From assembly GCA_016647705.1 (NCBI GenBank), contig CM028338.1, forward strand, positions 18,063,577 through 18,127,576: DNA of 64,000 nucleotides, written 5' to 3'. This DNA comes from Eucommia ulmoides. Its lineage: Eukaryota > Streptophyta > Magnoliopsida > Garryales > Eucommiaceae. The position numbers and the translations under genes were made by a program. Below the pieces are notes generated by a model that had not been told where the DNA came from, made no database searches, and saw only the letters and a list, made by a program, of their open reading frames with translations. Of the stretch, positions 31,990 to 43,880 are shown in pieces; within the stretch, counting starts at the first letter, position 1, and each line of letters begins with the position of its first letter.

Positions 31990-32191
31990 TTCAAGCTTGT
32001 TTGATAAAAAAAATTAAGTACTTAAAACTGATTAAATTAAGTGCTTAATGAATTAAGTGTGTTTGACAAATGTAATAAAAATTCTTAATTAATTAATCTT
32101 GCTTAAAAATTAAGTGAAATGTTAAGTTAAAAATTCAGCAAAACCCCCCTTACTTATTTTTTTTTTTTACAGAATGCGCTCAGAATTTTTC

Positions 32192-32229
<38 letters not shown>

Positions 32230-34205
32230 GGAATTGACCGTTTTTCCCTTAGGAGCAACGGTGGCAAGCTCAGAAGAGAAGCGACGACGGCGGGGACGAG
32301 CTTAAAAGAAAGGCGGCAAATAGAAGAGGAGCGACAATGTATGTTCTTCTTCAACTTTATAGTTTAGGGTTTCAGTTTCGATTAACCCTTCCAGTTGTTA
32401 ATTTGTCCACGATTTGTCAGTAGTGGATAAATGATTTGATTTTTATTTTGGAGGGCAAATTTGAACTTAAGGTTCCAATTGTAATTCAATGTGTTCAAAT
32501 TATGAGCTGTAGAGTGATTTGTCATTTAAATACATTATGAGAATGATAGTTTTTTTGGTTTCATCTATGGTTCTAATCCTTTATCTTAATGGATAAATAC
32601 ATGATTTTATTTTTATCTATGAGACTGATAGTTTTTTCGGTTTCATCATAATCTGAACACAGTGGAGAATGATTTGTCATCTCCCATTTCGGTTTCATCT
32701 ATGGTTCCAATTGTAATTCACTGTGTTTAGATTATGAGCTGCATCATAGCTCATAAATTTCAGAGCTGCATCACTGCTAGAAATCTTAAAATTGAAGATC
32801 AAAAGAATTTTAGTGTTATTTCACTGCTATTGCATTCGCACACCACATGTTTGACAAATTGCCACAATCAAAACCTATAAGCTTAAAGCAGTTTTCTGTT
32901 AATTTGTGTGTTGAAATAGTTCATTAATTTTACTTTGAGAATTAGAAACTTTAGCATTTGAAAGTTCATTTGGATTTTGGGGTACATTGCTTCTATTTTT
33001 TTTTTACAAGTGTATGAATGTATTCTCTTGCTAAAAGTATGTTGATTTGAGGATTCATTAGATTAGGCTTAATATTATTGATTAATTTTACGGGTTCAAG
33101 ATTTGGGATGCTTGATTATCCAACCAATTTACTTTTATATTGATATGTGGCTTTTGTGATTTGTGAATATGAATTCTTCATTCATATGCATATAGGGCAA
33201 GTCAAGTACAAAATCAAACTCCATTACCTACTCTGTAATTTAATATCTGATTTGATTGAATCGAATCGCATCTTTGTATTCTCTATATGGAATCTTCTTC
33301 TATGATTTTCTTATTTCAAGTATAGGAATATGTTCTCCTGCTAAAATATTTTGATTTTAGGAATTAGGTTTAAGATTGAGGAATTGATTTTATGGATAGT
33401 TTTGTATATTGATTGAGGGATTGTTGCATGATTTCGGGATGCTCTATTACTATTGGTTTAGGGTTTGCTACTAATTTGGGTGGTTTTTGTGATTTGGGAA
33501 TATAAATTCTTCATTAAACTATATTTAAAATAAATAAATAAATATCAATTCGCTAAATTATTTATTACTTTCTTTGCTTTCTCACTACTCTTCATTGTTT
33601 CATTTTGTTCAGAGGAGAGCAGAGGAGATAAGCGGCGGCGAGTGCAAATCAGATGATGAGGATTATACGACGATCAATTTGTTTTTGAAATGTTAATTCA
33701 ATTTTGTTCTGAATCTTAAGATTTGTTTGTTTGAATCTCAATTTAACATTTAATTTTGTTTTGAATCTAAAGATCTATATGTTTTTCAAATAGTGATTCA
33801 TATGTTTCTCGATCTTAGGATCTGTTTGTTCTAACAACAATTTCTTTGCATTGTCGAATGATATTTCCATTTGATTTTGATCTTGAAAAATTATTTTAAG
33901 AATTTTATAGAAATTAAACATGTTTAACTTAACAATTATTACAAAATTTATAGAATTTTATGATTGTTTAATTTTATAAAAAAGATTGTTTTGTATTATC
34001 TTGATTTAAGGGTAATTATGTAAATTAAATAATTTTTAGCAAATTTTGTCCTTATCAAACAAATAAAAAAAATTCAGCACTTAAATTTTCAGCACAATTT
34101 ATCAAACAATCTTCTTAAATTTTCAGCACTTAAAATTTAATTACTTTATTTTTAATATTTAAATTTTCAACACTTAAAAATTAAGCAGTTATTAAACAAG
34201 GTCTT
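31990..34205. mobile_element. E11: hAT-like non-autonomous TIR element
   Basis: Left end AGCTTGTTTGATAA and right end TTATTAAACAAGGTCT are inverted relatives (AG--CTTGTTT against AGACCTTGTTT). Both ends are full of subterminal AATTAAGTGCTTAA / TTCAGCACTTAAA words, typical of hAT-type ends. I see no clear 8-bp target duplication and no transposase. Inside, a 31-base A run (32197-32227) is followed by a GC-rich patch (32229-32345); another lies at 33610-33675; a 233-bp diverged duplication puts GGTTCCAATTGTAATTCA at 32470 and 32703. Confidence 0.5.
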
Positions 34206-35371
34206 CGTTGCTGACTCTTTTTCTTCTACTTTTTAAGCTTGGTATATGTCAGAAACATGCCTCTAGGTGATTTTGGCAAGATATTTGATGTCATTGATTG
34301 CTTCAAACGCGCTAAGCTAGCAAGTCAAAAGTTCCATGCGTTTTTTCCTTTCTTTTTCTATTTTTTGGTTGGCTATTCGGGCTCTTCCATGGCATTCTCA
34401 CTCTTGATTTTAATATACATTTATTGTATTATAATTCGATGCCTCATTGTTGCTCCAAATTTTGGGGTAATGAGTTTTGGATCTTTTGCGCGTTTTTGGC
34501 TCGCACGTCAATATTATGAGGGTTTCTTTTGTTTCTATTTCGTTAGATGTTGGTTCTTGGTAGATTTATTAAGGTTTAATTATGCATAGTACTTCTTGCA
34601 CCGATATTACTTGATTGTTAGTAGATAAGATCGTTTAAACTTTATTGTGAGTTGGATTGATTGTCAAAATTCTCATAGGTATTGGTGTGATTGGTAAATT
34701 GTTAGGTGATTGGCTAGGGTTGAAAATAGGGACGGGAGATTTGAATTTTATTTAAAACTTTAGAGAATTCTTAAGTTTTTGGTCTAGGTGGACTAATCTA
34801 GGCAAATGAGTAGTTCAGGTTATACATCAAACAGTTCGGGATTCAAGATATTGACTAGTATCCTTATTTCAAAATTATGTTGTCTTTATCCTAGTGACAG
34901 GCCCATCACCTATTCCGTCTGTAATATGATCTTCATTTTCTTTCCCATTCTCTCTTGGGTTGTTGGTGCTTACCTGCTGAAGATGTCTGGATTATGATCT
35001 TAAGGTAGTTGTGCTCATCGTCTTTCTCATTCACGTGGGAAGGGTGTGGCGTCGTCAGACACTTCTGAGGCTTGCGAGCACGCTTTGAAGTGTGCTCGAT
35101 CGATGTTTGATATGATGAAGACTTTGACTTCTATTTCGGCAACAGAGGAAATGCCGATGACAGATACGATAGAGACTTCAGCTTCGGTACTTGTGGTGGA
35201 AGGAGTATCGATTGAGTCTTCTTTGATGGGGTGCGAGACTGGAAGGCCATCTAGCGAAGCCGAGTGTTGAGACTCTGCGGATGTTGCAACAGAGAAGGCA
35301 GAGTAGGCGACTAATCCTAATTATACTCCTTCTGAGGATGAGGTGCCAGAGGAGGATTTTCCTGAGGATCT
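34206..35371 (+). pseudogene. Unrecognised ORF fragments upstream of the PMD region
   Basis: Left half is AT-rich without a supported frame. From 34806 a 63-codon frame starts MSSSGYTSNSSG, and at 35046-35270 a 74-codon frame reads TSEACEHALKCARSMFDMMK then a Thr/Ser/Glu-rich stretch; after one stop the same frame continues to PSEDEVPEEDFPEDL at 35370, where E5 is inserted. The acidic low-complexity content resembles linker regions of plant retrotransposon ORF1 proteins. I do not recognise a family. The flanks join across E5 to 41254, so this may be the N-terminal part of the PMD-like ORF. Confidence 0.3.
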
Positions 35372-36530
35372 TGGTAGGGCATAAAATACGCCGCTACTTA
35401 CACTCGCAAGTATACGAGATTTAAGTTTTAGTATAGTATGATCATTAAGATCGGGTTATCGTATCCACAGGGATTGGTGTCATTTCTATCGAATACCGTG
35501 TTTGTCGTGACCTAACTTTATCTAAGCGAAAACAAATGTATTTAATTAATTAAACTAATATTAATATAACATAAATTAACTACACTAATATGTTAATATG
35601 TTTTAGGGTCAAGAATTGCCTAGGGATTAACGTGTTTACAAATACGTGTTCGATCTCGATATACTCATGTTTACGGTGTTCGACCTATTTGACAATCTCG
35701 GTACGTAAACTCGACCGCCACCTCTCCCAAGTGTAAGACTGGGGAATACATGACTTCGAGTTAACGAAGAAGTCTCCCTCAACGTATTAACGACCCTAGG
35801 TCACGTGAGTCTCGCTTAGCGTCATTGATTGCACACAATCCAACTCTCTCCCAGGTTATTGGATCGTCGCGTTGTATTTACCCTATCGACAATCTCCGTT
35901 CTAAAACTCACTCGCCACCTCTCCCGAGTGTAAGACGAGGGATATAACACAATTTCGAGTCAACGAATAAGTCCCCCTCAACGTCTTAACGACCCTAGGT
36001 AGCGTGAGCCTTGCCCCAACGTCATCGATTGTCCATGATTCAAACCTTGATTAGGTTATAAAATCGTGGCTTTTGTTTACCCAAATCCGAATCTGGGGTT
36101 TGTCAAAACCCCGTATTCTACATTTATCAATTTAAGTATAATAAACAAACAATATGATAAACACAATCAAACTATGAAGAACAAACATAAACACAACAAC
36201 AAAATCATCCAAACAAACATATTTATAAATATAGTGTTAATCCCTACTACAATCCATATTTAACTCGTGGTCATAACTGTATAAATATATAAATCGAGCT
36301 AAACATGCTCACATGATCCTAAGATGAAGACATAAGGAAAAACAATCGAAGAACTTAGCCTCGTCCGAAGATAAACCGTTAAGAACGCTCAACGATCGAT
36401 TCACCGTCTTCTCCACTTCGGGATGTGAGCTCCACCTCTAAAACACCTAAACCATAGCCTAAATATGGCCTAAGGTGCCCAAAATGGCCGGGGGGTTCAC
36501 AAGGAGGGGAGAGGGAATGGTATTTATAGC

Positions 36531-36538
36531 CAAAATAT
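36531..36538 (-). promoter_or_regulatory. TATA box, E5 3' LTR
   Basis: TATAAATA in GGCTATAAATACCATTCC on the minus strand; the same box is at 40537-40544 in the 5' LTR. Palindromes begin about 50 bases upstream. Confidence 0.65.
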
Positions 36539-36587
36539 CTCAAAAAATCTAATAAATATCAAGGCTGTGTTAGGGGTTTTTGCCTAC

Positions 36588-37100
36588 GCGCAGGGTTTTT
36601 TGCCTACGCGAAGATAGGTCGATTAACTTTCTGCTGCTTTTCCGCCTAAGCGGGGGAATTCTCGCCTAGGCAAAGGAACTGGAGGTTTGCATTTTGTTTT
36701 GACTATAACTTTTCATCCGAACTCTAATTGAGGTGATTTAAAAACTTATGGAAAGATAAAAAAACGATCTACAACTTCCATGCTTTGAGTGTTTGCAAAA
36801 TCGGATTGCATCATAGTCCAAAATAGCCTTGAAGTTACAGCACCTGTACCGACTTTGCAAGTTTGGTGACTGCCTTGGCGAAGAAGTAGGCGGTGGACTG
36901 GGAATTGTTTCTGGTGGATTTTTGCCTAGGCGAAGGAATTTCCACCTAGGCGAAGGGCTGTCAGTATCCTATCTTTGTTTCATCTGCTGGATTTCCGCCT
37001 AGGCGAAGGAATTTTCGCCTAGGCAGTGGTCCAGCAGTAACCTTTGTTCTTTTCTCAGCTTCTTTACTGTCTCGGCGGTGGTCTAGACGCCACGACGGTG
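36588..37100. repeat. Palindrome cluster, E5 3' LTR
   Basis: Copies at about 36588, 36607, 36650, 36670, 36880, 36924, 36942, 36994, 37014, 37068 and 37086, mostly CGCCTAGGCGAAGG or CACCTAGGCGAAGG, where the right half-site has drifted from GGCGGTGG to GGCGAAGG. Confidence 0.65.
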
Positions 37101-37323
37101 GACTTGTTTCATATTTTTGCCTCCAAGCTTGTTTATCCACCGTAACTTCGTCCGCTTTTGGTTCGATCTCATTGTTTTCGCTCCAGTTATCTATCTTTTT
37201 GCCCCACATGCCTGATTTATACAAAAAGTAATAAAACTAATTAAAACATAATAAAATACTATATAAATGCTCGAAAACTAACTTAATTTGGTTTGGAAAT
37301 ACGTAGGTATGCCACACCTATCA

Positions 37324-37340
37324 AATACCCCTAAATTTGG
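37324..37340 (-). promoter_or_regulatory. E5 polypurine tract
   Basis: Minus strand CCAAATTTAGGGGTATT directly before the 3' LTR; one G shorter than in E2 and E3. Confidence 0.65.
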
Positions 37341-39159
37341 AATTTGGCTAGTCCTCGAGCCAAACACACACACTAAAATGAAAATACACAAACTGAATTA
37401 AATAACAAACAACCTAAAACAATCTAAACATAACAACATGCAAGTTTTAAATTCTTCTAACGGCCAAGTTATTGTTGTCCCTCAACAACCACCAATCATA
37501 TCGAGTTCAGGCAGTAACACATATCATGTGGTTCTAGAATTTCGACATGCAATAATGGTGACCGCTATATTAGATCCTGTATACGTGTTAGTGCGAGACT
37601 CAATAATATAACTATACAATGATCGGATTGGATTATCCCCCAACGAAATTCATGAGTTAAGGATTACCATAAATTGGATTGGGGTCCTCTCTCCACTAAT
37701 GTAGGTTAAGTAGTTCGTAAAGATCAGAAGGACTTGGTTCGGTTTTGGTATATTTGGCCAAGGGTATTTTGAAATAGAAAACGGGTTAACGTTGTTAACT
37801 TAATGTTACCTAAGGCTCAATGCTTGGCACATTCACTCTCGAACCCCTATAGAAAGATTGGAAATAATCTCGAACAAACATTTAAGACCGACGTACTCAC
37901 TTGTGAAAAGAAACGAAAATAAAAACCGTATTTACATTTGATTTTATTTTATTTTAACGAACACACCTCCAAACTTATTTGATTGTTACAATGGGTGTGT
38001 GAAATAGGAATGAAAAACAACAAGTGAGTACTCAAATACCAAACCAATTAGAAGTTCGCCCTAAACCCAACTGCTCACATCAAGTAGCATTTACAATTGC
38101 TAACTTGATTCACTCAAATGTGCCTTTAAATTCAGCAATTTAGGTTTGGAAAAAAAATCCACTGGCCATGGTATTAGTTTATGTGTTCTGAATTGAATTT
38201 GCATTTAGGCTTCAACAAGGTAACGAGGGATAAACATATTACAAGGTAGGCTTAAAAAGGCTCAAGCGACAAAACGACTGCCTAAATCACGTCTCCTGAA
38301 CTACTTCGCCTAGGATTTCGCCTCAAGCTTTCCCTCAATCAAGTTCTAGAATCCTTAATGTGTCATGAATTTGGCTAATCGATAATATTTCCCAAGTCAA
38401 TTGAATAGAAATACATTGAATCTATGTGCCCGTGCAAATTAGGATCTACAATAATTTTTACCAAAAAGCATAGTCAAGCACACAGAATCACACATGAATG
38501 GGTATTACCCTTGACCTCAAAAACAACTAGGGGTAATTATCATGATCGGGTAACGGCCCAAATAAACACAAAACTCAACATATAAACAACAACACAAAAA
38601 CATAACCTAAACACACATGCAATACGAGAAAACAATAACACATAAACTAACATATTATACTACACATCACTTCTAAACTCAAAATGGACAGTGTCCTCAG
38701 CGATCCCAATCATCAATCTCAACATATGAAATTTAAAGCATGCTGACGAAGGGTATTTAGGACACTAACCTAGGAGGCGAGAGGATCTCACCTCCGAATC
38801 AAGTTAGATATAACGAATTTAACTTATTTGACCTTGAGTTGCCTCTCAAAAAGCGCGTAGTTTAATGTCCTCGGCCCGACATTTTTAGAACGCCCTCAAG
38901 ATTGGCGAGGTTGTGCTTTGAATGGCTTAATCTTTTAACGAAACGCCTCACTGGCTTATGTGCTTGGCCAAGCAACATAAAATGGTTTGGAATCCCGTCG
39001 AAAGGGATGCATCAATACCCAATGATCTAACATTGCCACGTACCCTGCATAAGAAACAAAAACAAAACTACAAACAAAAATTATATACAAAAGAAATGCC
39101 TAAAGTAAAATTAGGTCATTTACAAATAATATCAATAATAAACAACAAAACACAATCTA
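37341..39159 (-). other. E5 non-coding internal region
   Basis: No ORF can be supported. 37341-38850 follows the conserved 3' domain of E2 and E3; the landmark TTTAATGTCCTCGGCCCGAC is at 38861-38880. The rest, to the primer-site repeats, is A-rich. Confidence 0.6.
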
Positions 39160-39368
39160 CGGTAATCGTTACCAAAAACTTGGTAGTGATCGCCGAAAAT
39201 AGTGAATTCGCCTAACGACCAATCCTCGGCAACGGCGTCAAAAACTTGTACGGCGTTGACGGGACTAGAATACGATACACTTGCTTCTCCTATCTTAAAC
39301 TTAAGTCGTGGGCCATTACCACCTATCTCTGGCAATAATCAACAAAACAATTCCCGGCAACGGCGCCA
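39160..39368 (-). repeat. Repeated primer-binding sites, E5
   Basis: TTCCCGGCAACGGCGCCA (39351-39368) is the functional site next to the LTR. TCCTCGGCAACGGCGTCA (39223-39240) lies 128 bases away, followed by AAAACTTGTACGGCGTTGACGG, a false LTR edge. A third, badly decayed copy is near 39160-39173, followed by CAAAAACTTGGTAGTG. Confidence 0.75.
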
Positions 39369-39374
39369 AAAACT

Positions 39375-41248
39375 TGTACGCCGAAGGATTCTACTATCCT
39401 TCGTGTATATGACTACTCACAAGTGTACGAGGTCAAAGTTTTAGTATAGTGTGATCGTTAAGATCGTGTTATCGTATCCATAGAGATTAGTTTCATTATT
39501 ATCGAATACCACGTTTGTCATGACCTAATTTTATCTAGACGAAAAAATAAATGTATTTAATTAATTAAACTAATACTAATATAACCTAAATTAACTACAC
39601 TAATATGCGAATATGTTTTAGGGTGAAGAATTTCCTAGGGATTAACGTGTTTACAAATACATGTTCGATTCCGATTTACTCATGTTTACGTTGTTCGACC
39701 TATTTGACAACCTTGGTATGTAAACTCCACCCCCACCTCTCCTGAGTGTAAGACGGGGGAATACATGACTTCGAGTAACCGAAGAAGTACCCATCAATGT
39801 TTTAACGACCCTAGGTCATGTGAGTCTTGCCCAGTATCATCGATTACACACAGTCTAACTTCCTTTCGGGGTATTGGATCGTGGCGTTGTATTTACCCTA
39901 TTGATAATCTCCGTTCTAAAACTCCCTCGCCACCTCTCCCGAGTGTAAGACGAGGGATATAACACAACTTCGTGTCAACGAAGAAGTCCCCCTCAATGTC
40001 TTAACGACCCTAGGTCGCGTGAGTCTTGCCCCGAGGTCATTGATTGTCCACAATCCAATTTCCTCCCGGGTTATTGAATCGTGGCGTTTGTTTACCTTCA
40101 TCCGAATCTGGGGTTTGTCAAAACCCTGTAATCTCCATTTATCTAAATAATCATAATAAACAAACAATATAATAAATACAATCAAACAACGAAGAACAAT
40201 CATAAACGCAATACCAAAATCATCCAAACAAATATATTTATAAATATAGTGTTAATCCCTACTACAATCTATATTTAACTCGTGGCCATAGTCGCATATA
40301 CAATACAATAACAAGCTAAACATGTTCACATGATCCTAAGATAAAGAAATAAGGAAAAACAATCGAAAAACTTAGTCTTGTCCGAAGATAAACCGCTAAG
40401 AACGCTCAACGATTAATTCGTCGTCTTCTCCACTTCGGGATGTGAGCTCCACCTCTAAAAAACCTAAACCATAGCCTAAATATGGCTTAAGGTGCCCAAA
40501 TGGCCAGGCGGTTCACAAGGAGGGGAGATGGAATGGTATTTATAGCCAAAATATCTCAAAATATCTAATAAATATCAAGGCTGTATTAGGGGTTTTCACC
40601 TAGGCACAGGGTTTTTTGCCTAGGCGGAGGTAGGTCGGTTAACGTTCTGCCGCTTTTCCACCTAGGCGGTGGAATTCTCGCCTAGGCGAAGGAACTTTAA
40701 GTTTGCATTTTGTTTTGACTATAACTTCTTCATCCGAACTTCGATTGAGGTGATTCAAAAACCTATGAAAAGATAAGAAAAAGATATACAACTTCCATGT
40801 TTTGAGTGTTTCCAAAATATGATTAAATCGTAGTCCAAAATAGCCTTGAATTTACAGCATCTGTACCGGCTTTGTAGGTTTGGTGACCGCCTAGGCGAAG
40901 AAGTAGGCGGTAGACTTTGAAATGTTTCTACTGGGGTTTTAACCTAGGCGGAGGAATTTCCTACCTAGGCGGTGGGCTGTCAGTAGCCTTTTGTCATTCT
41001 CAGCATCTTCACTGCCTAGGCGGTGGGCTTCCTTCATATTTTTGCCTCATTGCTTGTTTATCCACTGTAACTTCGTCCGCTTTTGGTTCGATCTCATCGT
41101 TTTCGCTCCAATTTCCTATCTTTTTACCCCATACGCCTGATTTATACAAAAAGTAATAAAAGTAATTAAAACATAATAAAATACTATATAAACACTCGAA
41201 AACTAACTTAATTCGATTTGGAAATATGTAGGTATGTCACACCTATCA
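39375..41248 (-). repeat. E5 5' LTR
   Basis: Minus strand begins TGATAGGTGTGACATACC and ends CCTTCGGCGTACA. Aligns with 35372-37323. The palindrome cluster lies at 40588-41030 and the TATA box at 40537-40544. The first ~25 bases at the primer-site side differ from the other LTR, which instead reads GTAGGGCATAAAATACGCC. Confidence 0.9.
40588..41030. repeat. Palindrome cluster, E5 5' LTR
   Basis: Copies at about 40588, 40616, 40658, 40677, 40885, 40940, 40960 and 41008; several are closer to the full CACCTAGGCGGTGG form than their partners in the 3' LTR. Confidence 0.7.
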
Positions 41249-41481
41249 AATCTCGAAGAGGAAGATCTTGTCTCCTTACCATTTTGAGACTGAGCTCTTA
41301 CTTTCGATGTGCGTAGCATGTTGTCTTGGAGGATCCGAGTCTCTTGGGAGATTTCAGTCACGACCCTTTCATTCATCTTCATTCTACTTAGGTTTTCCAT
41401 TGTCTTTCATTTTCTCTTACTCCCTACCCTTTTGGGTTCTAAGTTCTTTATATTTAAATGTTGAATTTGCGCCGAATTTGT

Positions 41482-41661
41482 GTTAGCACTAACTCATTGC
41501 ATGCTAAGTGAAGAGAGTTGGGGGATGAGAACCACCTCTCCAGTAAAGCATTCGTGTATCCATGATTAATCCATGAAGCGTGGATACACGAATGCTTTAT
41601 TGGAGAGGTGGTTCTCATCCCCTAACTCTTTTCACTTAGCATGCAGCGAGTTAGTGCTAAC
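41482..41661. repeat. 180-bp near-perfect palindrome (inverted duplication of PMD coding DNA)
   Basis: Base 41482 pairs with 41661 and the arms run almost to the centre at 41571-41572, with no true spacer and about ten mismatches. The outer ends are GTTAGCACTAACTC and GAGTTAGTGCTAAC. The right arm is in frame with the PMD-like ORF and reads LLERWFSSPNSFHLACSELV; the left arm is its inverted copy. A plus-strand transcript would fold into a long hairpin. Confidence 0.9.
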
Positions 41662-42660
41662 GCCCTTGGATTATGCTATGATTATCAGGATGCGATTCTG
41701 GGACAGAGTTTTGCCCACGTAGCGGATTAGTTTGGCGCGGTTGGTAAAGTTACTTGGTCCCATCTTTGCTGATGATGTATCAGGTGTTCGTGTTCGATGT
41801 CATTGTCTATCCCCAAATACCATGTTTTAGGAGGCGGCACTTGAGGACCCAGTTCATGGGTACTAATTGCGGTATATTCTCATTCTCTACTTATTCAGTA
41901 GTACGTTTATGAGCTTTGGCATCAACACTATTCCATTACAATTTGTTGCAGCCTTGACCGATTTGGATAGTATAGTGAGATATGACTGGGGGAGCTTTAC
42001 TTTTGCGATGTTTTGGGTTGGCATACACACAAGAGTATGGACCAAAGTTGGCAGTGTCACCAACTTTTGGTAGTTTCTTTCGGTGAGCTATTTACTTCTC
42101 TTCTCTTTTTTGGGGGGGGAATTTAAACTTAAATCCTTTTTTACTGCTTTCGACCCACTTCTTCAACTTCTTTTTCTCTATTTTTGGGCATTCGAGTATC
42201 TTCCTGCTTGTTAGCCCATTTCTTTGGTCATAGATAACTTCCCGAGGAGAGCCAAGTGGCATTGGTCCATCAATGAGGATCATTCTTCCTTCTAGGATTT
42301 AGCGATGGCGTGGACCTAGTTGGAGTTTTTGATATAGGCCAACATCATTTGGAAACCTGATCGGCGCGATCATTATCGAGACGAGATGGCTTAAGAATGA
42401 GTTCTTTCTTCTCAGTATCGATTCTTCAGTGGCCCATCTTCTTGGGAGGTTGTTGTGGGAGAGAGGGCATCGCCATATATTGTTGGGGAGTTGTGCATTC
42501 CTCTCTAGCCACCTGCTGATATGTTCAGGGCAATCCTAGATTTTGTAGATATTGGTCAATATGACATGAGGACTTCGACAGAAGTCTTAGTTAATCTTAT
42601 AGAGCTATATGATACTTGTTTAAGATGGTCTGTCCGAGTATCTTTTGGCCCATAGACCGA
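41573..42660 (+). pseudogene. Plant mobile domain (PMD)-like ORF, decayed
   Basis: PMD proteins (MAIN/MAIL1 family) are nuclear factors in silencing and genome stability; PMD genes are also carried by plant transposons. Translated across stops and shifts: ERWFSSPNSFHLACSELVLT and LDYAMIIRMRF at the start, RLVKLLGPIF, then an open 68-codon frame at 41867-42073 with RYILILYLFSSTFM, VAALTDLDSIVRYDWGSFTF and GSVTNFW, then LYFWAFEYLPAC and later YRDEMA and SSQYRFFSGPSSWE. The spacing of the AY-LLYL, LP-L-DLD---Y-WG and W-YE-FP blocks is that of PMDs. No catalytic function is expected. Which carrier it belongs to is unclear; a Tat/Ogre-type element is my guess because of the neighbour at 43880. Confidence 0.55.
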
Positions 42661-43880
42661 TATTGCTTCCTTAGTTGGTGGTACTATGCTAGGAACCAAG
42701 TTTTGGCATTTTGAACAGGTTGCAATATTGTTAGTGTGGTGCTAGTAGTTGAGCTAGAGACTGTCAGAGTGGGGAAGGATGGCCTACGCCAAGAGATTGA
42801 TCGGCTTCACGCATAGTTAGCTTTATTTCGGACTCCAGGTCCTTCAGTAGAGGGTCATATTGCAACTCTTGGGATGCCTAGTTTGCCGTTGATTTGGAGG
42901 CATCGATTCTACTAAAGACACTGACCCTATAGATTGGGGGGTCGTGAGAGTCTGCTGGTCAAGAGCTATCCTTCTACTCTGGATTGTTGATCTTTGATAC
43001 TGCTATTTTTCTTTTCTTTTCTTTTCTTTTTTTCGCTATGTATATTTTTTCTTGTATTGAGAGACATCATGTATCTATTTTTTATATTTATCTTCTAGGA
43101 CTAGATATTGTATCATGTTTGTACATTTTTTATGGTAGCTATATGTGTATTATTAGAGCTTATCTTTTTGTTATCTTGTTTATCATACTTACCACTCCTT
43201 TTCACATATATATTTTCGTTATTTGCTATAAAAAAAAAATAATAATAATAAGAAAACCTACCTATATTTAAGAAAGAAGTACAAATTAACATGATATTTT
43301 CTTAATCCTTACTTTGAAAGTATAAAGAAATGTTTTTCAAAACTAAATGTCATATAAACCTAATTTTACCGATTTATGCAGAATAAAACATGATTTCCTG
43401 ATTTAATCCTTTTTTTATATATAAATAGCTAAAATACTGCTGTTTTTTTTTTTTTTTTTGACATGAAAACCTTTTTATTACTATTTTAGGGCCCTTTCAG
43501 ATCGGAATATGTGAATTTTCTTAGCATTGCATGATTTATTATGTCAGGTTGGTCGAGGCATTGGTTTTCTTCTCGACAAAAAGGTAAAGAGATGATTCTT
43601 CCTTTCAGGAAGAAGGCCTGGACACAAGCTCCAACAATTTTCTTCCCTAGAGAGGAGACATCTAGTCGTGCTACTACATGACCTAGGCAGGCAGGGTTAG
43701 CCCAGGCTAGAGATTAGTTTATTTAAACACATTTAATTAAAACTTTTGCATACCCTGTTGCTGACGATTTTCCTAAGTGTGTTTTTTAGGGGATTGTTTC
43801 TAAGCTTTCAACATCACATTCGACTTCTAGGGCCGCATCGCTTCTTCTCCTCAGATTCTTGTTTCACTAGCCCAATCGTT
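42661..43880 (+). other. Spacer between PMD-like and DUF7745-like remnants
   Basis: Little is readable. 42984-43271 is an open but Phe/Ile/Tyr-rich AT-derived frame. T runs at 43443-43459 and an ATA repeat at 43239-43249 are the only repeats. Confidence 0.35.

Larger units (their letters stand above)
35372..37323 (-). repeat. E5 3' LTR
   Basis: Minus strand begins TGATAGGTGTGGCATACC and ends ATGCCCTACCA. TATAAATA at 36531-36538 (minus) is the core promoter. The U5 contains a 197-bp diverged tandem duplication (GACAATCTC at 35691 and 35888, each followed by GCCACCTCTCCC and the AACGACCCTAGGT word) that also exists in the 5' LTR, so it predates insertion. Confidence 0.9.
35372..41248 (-). mobile_element. 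E5: non-autonomous gypsy-type LTR element
   Basis: Minus strand, 5.9 kb: 5' LTR 39375-41248, primer-site repeats, 2-kb non-coding internal region, purine tract, 3' LTR 35372-37323. GATCT (35367-35371) and AATCT (41249-41253) form a 5-bp target duplication with one mismatch. No coding frame. It is related to E2 and E3 through U5 words, the 3' domain, purine tract and palindromes. Confidence 0.85.

Noticed and set aside
41482..41661. MicroRNA precursor
   Set aside because: Arms of 90 bases with almost no loop and a protein-coding right arm fit an inverted duplication; no evidence of precise processing can be seen.
42984..43271. 95-codon hydrophobic frame that could be a membrane protein
   Set aside because: Phe/Ile/Tyr content follows from T-rich DNA; no start context or homologous frame is seen.
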